From an uncultured Roseiflexaceae bacterium (GTDB taxonomy: Bacteria > Chloroflexota > Chloroflexia > Chloroflexales > Roseiflexaceae): 10,115 bases of DNA. Made by a program: the position numbers and the translations under genes. Of this stretch, positions 6,176 through 10,115 are shown piece by piece. Below the pieces are notes generated by a model. The model had not been told where the DNA came from. It worked only from the letters and a program-made list of their open reading frames with translations, and did not search any database. Location of the stretch: NCBI GenBank assembly GCA_903868295.1, contig CAIPUQ010000590.1:1-10115 (forward strand), written 5' to 3'. Each line of letters opens with the position of its first letter. Position 1 is the stretch's first letter.

Positions 6176-6955
6176 ATGACGATCCTACGCCGGTTTGAAT
6201 CATTTATGGAGCACCTCCTCGAGACGTCGGTGTCGCGCTACCTCAAACGCCCTCTCGACCAAGTGACCCTCGAACGACGTCTCCAGCGCACCATGGAAGC
6301 GAACCAAATCGATGTTCGCCGCCAAATATATGTGCCGTATCGCTATCAGGCTGCGGTGCATCCCGCTGACTACACCGTACTGCTACGGCAACACCCCCTG
6401 CTTGATTACGATTTGACCATGTACCTTACTCGCCTCGCCCAAGAGCGCGGCTTTGCTACGGTCAAGGCAATCGAAGTTATCATCAGCGCAGACCCCAAGG
6501 TCCAACGGAGCACCATCGCGCTCGACAGCGAAGCGGGGTCGTATAGCGCCAGCGATATGACCGAAGCAGCCACCGCGTTGACGTTCCAACCCGAACCAGA
6601 ACGATCAACACAGGTTGACACCACCCCCGAACGCTACCCCATCAATGCCCAATATGCACTCACGGTCACCATCAATGGGGAAGTTCATTCCATCCCTATT
6701 CTGCAGACCGAAATCACCATTGGCCGCAGCACCAAAAACCACGTGGTGTTGCCCGACCAGCTTGTGTCGCGGCTCCATGCACGCATCAACTACAGTGGGC
6801 GGCGCTTTGTGTTCACCGATTTGGGTACGCGCAATGGATCACGCATCAATGGCGCGATTATCCGAAACAGCAGCATGCCCATCGCTATCAACACCGACAG
6901 CATCACCATTGGGAACTACACCATCAAGCTGACGATTGCACATACCGATGAATGA
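6176..6955 (+). CDS. fhaA: FhaA-like protein: DUF3662 domain plus C-terminal FHA domain
   Basis: A phosphothreonine-reading adaptor of 259 residues, cytoplasmic (no signal or membrane helix). Residues about 2-115 match the DUF3662/FhaA N-terminal domain: LRRFESFMEHLLETSVSRYLK, the ERRLQRTMEAN helix, the YVPYRYQAAVHPADY strand pair. A polar linker (about 120-160, Thr/Glu/Pro-rich) leads to an FHA domain at about 163-258. Its phosphopeptide-binding residues are all present: G183-R184-S185, S198 and H201 (SRLH), and N220-G221. In Mycobacterium, FhaA is a substrate and reader of Ser/Thr kinases acting in peptidoglycan synthesis; that role here is inferred. The frame is open to a GTG at 6131, but the ATG at 6176 starts right at the conserved RRFE region; its ribosome site (GGTGGG, 2 bases away) is poor, so the GTG remains possible. 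Overlaps the next gene by 8 bases, so translation is coupled. Confidence 0.88.
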   Translation: MTILRRFESFMEHLLETSVSRYLKRPLDQVTLERRLQRTMEANQIDVRRQIYVPYRYQAAVHPADYTVLLRQHPLLDYDLTMYLTRLAQERGFATVKAIEVIISADPKVQRSTIALDSEAGSYSASDMTEAATALTFQPEPERSTQVDTTPERYPINAQYALTVTINGEVHSIPILQTEITIGRSTKNHVVLPDQLVSRLHARINYSGRRFVFTDLGTRNGSRINGAIIRNSSMPIAINTDSITIGNYTIKLTIAHTDE

Positions 6956-7403
6956 ACTGGCCAACGCCTCGATAGAACTCATCATCTGGACACTCAGATT
7001 GGCGATTGTCGGTCTGATTTATGTGTTTGTGTGGCGTATTTTTCGTGCCGTCATCCGTGGCGACCAAAACCTGCCCGCCTTTACAGGCACGACGGTTTTT
7101 CTGGTCGTCCAACGAGCCGGATCGACGCTGTTGCAACGCAACAAAGTCTACGAAGTCTATGACAACACGGTCATTGGACGCAGCGCAGATTGTACCATCC
7201 AACTTCCCGACAAATTGATATCGGATCGCCATTGTGTCATCAACAGTCAAGACGATGCATGGTACATCCGCGACCTCGGGAGCACCAACAAGACCTATAT
7301 CAACCAACTCCAAGTGGTTACACCGGTCCAAATCGAAGATGGTGATGTCATCACCGTCGGCCAAGTCGAACTCAGATTGCATATCAACACGGGAGCAGCA
7401 TGA
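6948..7403 (+). CDS. fhaB: FhaB-like membrane-anchored FHA-domain protein
   Basis: A 151-residue protein with one N-terminal membrane helix at about 9-32 (IELIIWTLRLAIVGLIYVF) and a C-terminal cytoplasmic FHA domain at about 60-148. This architecture and length match FhaB (FipA) of Actinobacteria, about 155 residues. Binding-loop residues: G77-R78-S79, S92 and H95 (SDRH), N114. The usual Gly after the Asn is Lys115 (GSTNKTY), a change from the common NG. The start ATG at 6948 lies inside the fhaA stop region (ATGAATGA), and the stop overlaps the manA start (ATGA), so all three are translationally coupled. Likely recruits phosphorylated partners to the membrane; the kinase is not in this window. 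Confidence 0.88.
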   Translation: MNELANASIELIIWTLRLAIVGLIYVFVWRIFRAVIRGDQNLPAFTGTTVFLVVQRAGSTLLQRNKVYEVYDNTVIGRSADCTIQLPDKLISDRHCVINSQDDAWYIRDLGSTNKTYINQLQVVTPVQIEDGDVITVGQVELRLHINTGAA

Positions 7404-8374
7404 CGATCGGCGCCTTTTGCGTCGCGAGACGCTACGAATCACGGCTCTGGGGTGGCACACAGATGGCCACATGGCTCGGCGTGACAGACGCGCCGACACA
7501 GTTCGCCGAATCCTGGCAAGTCTACAACGACAACACCATTACGACCGGGCAACACCGTGGGATGACCTTGCGTGCGCTGGTTGCACGGCATCAAGCAGCA
7601 CTGGTCGGCGCACGTTCGTACGCACGATACGGAGACGACTTCCCCCTGCTCGCCAAATTTATCGACGCCGGCCAAGCGTTGTCCGTACAGGTCCACCCCG
7701 ACGACGACTATGCGCACACCCACGAGGCACACACTGGATTTCATGGCAAAACCGAGGCCTGGTACATCATTGGGGCACAACCACACAGCGATGTTATTCA
7801 TGGACTCAATGCCCCGCTGACACGCGACGCATACGCCACTGCAATTGCCGACGGCACGCTGACGCAACTGCTGCGCCACGTTCCCATCCACGCAGGGGAC
7901 ACGATTGACGTCCCAGCAGGCACCATCCATGCAATAAACGCAGGGGTTTTTCTGTTCGAAATCCAGCAGACCTCAGACTTGACCTACCGGGTCTATGATT
8001 ATCTGCGCCGTGACGATCAGGGCAATCTGCGCACCCTGCACATCCCACAAGCGTTGGCGGTGTCGTACCTTGACAACAACCGTCCCGCCCGCAGCACCCC
8101 TGTTGTGCTGGGCAGCGGGCACGAAGAACTGGTCCGTTCTGCCTATTTTGTGATGGAACGGATAGCGACAGCCCACGCCCAGCACTGGACGCGCAACGCA
8201 GATTCGTTCGAAATATTGACCTTCATCGATGGCGCCTGCGTGCTCACCGATGCGCAGGGCACGCACTCCTTGCAGCGCGGTGACAGTATCATCATCCCTG
8301 CAGACAGCCCGCCCTACCACATGGCCCCATCCAACAGCGCCACGTGGCTACGCTGTTGGGTTCCTGACGCCTAG
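7400..8374 (+). CDS. manA: Mannose-6-phosphate isomerase, class I (short, zinc-dependent)
   Basis: Interconverts fructose 6-phosphate and mannose 6-phosphate, feeding GDP-mannose and glycan synthesis or mannose use, in the cytoplasm. 324 residues, matching the short Bacillus-type class rather than the roughly 390-residue E. coli enzyme. Zinc ligands are visible in the standard order: Q97 and H99 in LSVQVHPDD, E119 in KTEAWYI, H177 in PAGTIHAINAG. The catalytic-arginine motif SDLTYRVYDY has R197. The N terminus (RRYESRLWGG, FAESWQV) also fits. A second cupin-like half at about 230-320 is complete. The ATG at 7400 overlaps the fhaB stop by 4 bases and follows GGGAG by 4 bases, so it is coupled to the FHA genes. 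The 3' end overlaps the converging GTPase gene by 27 bases. Assignment is confident; whether glucose-6-phosphate or another sugar phosphate is also used cannot be told. Confidence 0.96.
   Translation: MTIGAFCVARRYESRLWGGTQMATWLGVTDAPTQFAESWQVYNDNTITTGQHRGMTLRALVARHQAALVGARSYARYGDDFPLLAKFIDAGQALSVQVHPDDDYAHTHEAHTGFHGKTEAWYIIGAQPHSDVIHGLNAPLTRDAYATAIADGTLTQLLRHVPIHAGDTIDVPAGTIHAINAGVFLFEIQQTSDLTYRVYDYLRRDDQGNLRTLHIPQALAVSYLDNNRPARSTPVVLGSGHEELVRSAYFVMERIATAHAQHWTRNADSFEILTFIDGACVLTDAQGTHSLQRGDSIIIPADSPPYHMAPSNSATWLRCWVPDA
8329..8361. terminator. Long inverted repeat in the manA / GTPase convergent overlap
   Basis: CCAACAGCG (8331-8339) and CGCTGTTGG (8351-8359) are exact reverse complements. 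A further T-G and A-T pair extend the stem to 11, with an 11-base loop that itself contains the palindrome CCACGTGG. The repeat lies in the last codons of manA and spans the stop codon of the minus-strand gene (8348-8350). No T-run follows on either strand. A bidirectional transcript-end hairpin is the likeliest role. Confidence 0.45.
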
Positions 8375-10087
8375 TGCGAGTGCATTGTGGATGTCGGCAT
8401 GGACGTTGGCAAGCTCGTCGTCGATAGCCGCAATCGTCTCGGCGGTAGCATCGAGCCGTGTCACTTCACTCGCCACCAGACGCGTGTATGGTCCGAGTGC
8501 GTCGCGTACGCGCGCGTCCATGCGTCTCAGTTCTTCGTCGAATTGCGTATCAATACGCTCCATCAGCTGTTGTCGAACAGTTGCGAGTCGTTGGTGGAGC
8601 TCTTTTTTGAGGGCGGTGCGCCGCGCCGGGATGATGTACAACCCACCCAACGCGATAACACTCGCCGCAACCACGCCGGTAGTGTCGAAGACCGCTCCTT
8701 TGAGGAGTGTCGCAATTAATGCACCCAACCCAATCGCCCCAACCTGTACCAACGCGGTCGTTGTGACCGCATTTTTGAGATCTGCCGAAATTTTCGCTGC
8801 TTCGGCGCTGCGGTCATACGATGCCACGATGGTGCCAGCGGCATCGACCATATCGCGAATCAGACTCTGCCGATTATATTGAAAAACACTCATGCCCTCA
8901 CCGATGACATCTGCCTGGGGCCGACTCTGCCGCCGAATGTAGTCACTGACTCCCTGCCAGAGTTGGACGTTGCGTTCAATCATCCAGTCAACCAGTGCTT
9001 GTGCACGGGTGTCGATTTGGGTGGCCAAATCGGCTGCGACCTCTCGCTCGAACGCCTGTTGCAACACATCACCACGCAGCAAGCGATGCAGATTGAGCAA
9101 ACGGATGTGTTCATCAAAAAACGCCATTCCACGCAATTCGGCATCACTCAACGCCGCGGCGAGACTGGCCCGATGTCCACCGATGTCACGGCGCATATCC
9201 ACAAAAAATTGCTCGCGCTGCCGCTCGAGGTGCGCGACGACCTGTACGTCCTCATCCACTACCGCCTGTTGAGTGGCCAGTTGCTGGCGCATCACCAGGA
9301 TGGTCTGCGCAACAACCCCCAAGGGTGATGCGAGGCGGATTTCGAGCCGAGTCCGATCGTCGAGCTGTTCGTTGAGGTAGCTCTGCAATGCAGCCATGCC
9401 CGACGCATCACGGAGTGCTGCATCGTCACTCCGTGCGTTGCGCGCCGATACGGACAGAATCAGCGGGCTTTCGCCAAATAGGTGCGTTGCCTGTGTGCGT
9501 ACAAATGCTTCGACATCAGATCGCTCTGTCGGCGTAAGCAAGTCGATTTTGTTGATGACCATGACCACGCGCCGACGCCATTCGTGGAGCATGGCCAGGA
9601 ACGCACGTTCGGTCTCGCTGAACGGTCGGTCTGCCGACGTGGCAAACAAGACCACATCAGCACGCGGCACGATATCACGGGTCAGTGCTTCGTGGTGCCG
9701 CAACACCGCATTGGTACCAGGGGTATCGACAATCGATAGCCGTTGCAGCAGTGGGACCGGCAAGGCACGTACAACCCAACCCGGCCGTTGCGACAACGCG
9801 AGTGCCTCGGGCGCATAGCGGAGCACCGTGACCGCATCGGTCGTCGGAGTCGCCCCTTCGGGCATCACGGTGCTCCCCAAAATCGCATTGATGAGGCTCG
9901 ATTTGCCTGCATTAAACTCGCCTGCAACCACAACCAAAAAGGGATCTTCGAGGTGATCGCGTGTCTGCGCCACCACCTGGCGTTCGGGTGCGTCGGCACG
10001 ACCAGCAGTCAACTCGTCGACCAGTCTGAGGGTCGCCTCGAGCAGTTGCATGGTGCGCATCCGGATGCGGACGATGGATTCAGACAT
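8348..10087 (-). CDS. Dynamin-like GTPase (bacterial dynamin-like protein family)
   Basis: A 579-residue large GTPase expected to bind and remodel membranes. GTPase motifs seen: G1 GEFNAGKS (56-63), G2 threonines in PTTDA (82-83), G3 DTPG (121-124), G4 NKID (179-182). After the GTPase domain comes a long helical region, about 260-440, rich in Arg, Glu and Gln. Two closely spaced hydrophobic segments follow at about 441-464 (VGAIGLGALIATLL) and 467-483 (VVAASVIALGGLYIIP), the membrane-insertion hairpin or paddle typical of bacterial dynamin-like proteins. The last 95 residues are a charged coiled coil. The ATG at 10087 follows AAAGGGA (10094-10100) by 6 bases. Monocistronic as far as visible; converges on manA with a 27-base overlap. 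Proposed roles in the family (membrane repair, vesicle or septum remodelling) are by analogy. A simpler membrane-linked GTPase of the same superfamily is the alternative. Confidence 0.9.
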   Translation of the reverse strand: MSESIVRIRMRTMQLLEATLRLVDELTAGRADAPERQVVAQTRDHLEDPFLVVVAGEFNAGKSSLINAILGSTVMPEGATPTTDAVTVLRYAPEALALSQRPGWVVRALPVPLLQRLSIVDTPGTNAVLRHHEALTRDIVPRADVVLFATSADRPFSETERAFLAMLHEWRRRVVMVINKIDLLTPTERSDVEAFVRTQATHLFGESPLILSVSARNARSDDAALRDASGMAALQSYLNEQLDDRTRLEIRLASPLGVVAQTILVMRQQLATQQAVVDEDVQVVAHLERQREQFFVDMRRDIGGHRASLAAALSDAELRGMAFFDEHIRLLNLHRLLRGDVLQQAFEREVAADLATQIDTRAQALVDWMIERNVQLWQGVSDYIRRQSRPQADVIGEGMSVFQYNRQSLIRDMVDAAGTIVASYDRSAEAAKISADLKNAVTTTALVQVGAIGLGALIATLLKGAVFDTTGVVAASVIALGGLYIIPARRTALKKELHQRLATVRQQLMERIDTQFDEELRRMDARVRDALGPYTRLVASEVTRLDATAETIAAIDDELANVHADIHNALALGVRNPTA

Positions 10088-10093
10088 GGGCTA

Positions 10094-10100
10094 TCCCTTT
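10094..10100 (-). promoter_or_regulatory. Ribosome binding site for the dynamin-like GTPase
   Basis: On the minus strand AAAGGGA lies 6 bases before the ATG at 10087, supporting this start over the in-frame ATGs at codons 10 and 13. The promoter lies beyond the window. Confidence 0.65.
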
Positions 10101-10115
10101 CTTCCCACAGGCTGC

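Noticed and set aside
7234..7908. 224-codon + strand frame across fhaB and manA
   Set aside because: Arg/His/Thr-rich out-of-frame translation; conflicts with zinc ligands and FHA motifs in the correct frames.
8229..8882. 217-codon + strand open frame across the manA end and the GTPase gene
   Set aside because: Ser/Arg/Ala-rich shadow translation; both overlapped genes have diagnostic motifs.
1..10115. Mobile element, defence system or CRISPR array
   Set aside because: No transposase, integrase, Cas gene, toxin-antitoxin pair, tandem spacer array or tRNA seen. The dynamin-like GTPase sits among housekeeping genes with no defence partner, so I do not call it a defence system.

Overview
The window looks like ordinary chromosome of a bacterium, most likely from the Chloroflexota. 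This is inferred from a DUF3662/FHA protein paired with an N-terminally anchored FHA protein next to rho, a short (Bacillus-type) phosphomannose isomerase, an RND pump whose adaptor is a lipoprotein with no TolC gene beside it, and a fairly GC-rich composition. No marker gene (rRNA or tRNA) is present to prove the taxon. I saw no insertion sequence, CRISPR array, phage gene or tRNA.

Layout. Positions 1-3465 (+) hold the C-terminal two thirds of an RND-family efflux permease, followed 33 bases later by its membrane-fusion/adaptor lipoprotein. Converging on that pair is a minus-strand gene (3446-4363) for a protein I cannot assign, with two GC-rich inverted repeats at the shared 3' end. The 292-base divergent gap (4364-4655) carries a good extended -10 promoter pointing at rho and a C-rich, G-poor leader of the kind Rho loads onto. 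From 4656 to 8374 (+) comes rho (transcription termination factor), then fhaA-like, fhaB-like and manA. fhaA/fhaB and fhaB/manA overlap by 8 and 4 bases, so these three are almost certainly translated from one message. A TATAAT box directly after the rho stop may let the last three be transcribed separately. Finally a minus-strand dynamin-like GTPase gene (8348-10087) converges on manA, overlapping it by 27 bases, again with a long perfect inverted repeat in the overlap.

How the genes work together. The RND permease and adaptor are one export machine. The two FHA proteins resemble the FhaA/FhaB pair that in Actinobacteria reads Ser/Thr-kinase phosphorylation at sites of wall growth; here no kinase, phosphatase or division gene is adjacent, and the partner is manA (mannose/fructose 6-phosphate interconversion, supplying GDP-mannose for glycans). 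The most interesting signals are regulatory: a probable rho autoregulatory leader, and convergent gene ends with hairpins but no U-tracts, one of them with a rut-like stretch.
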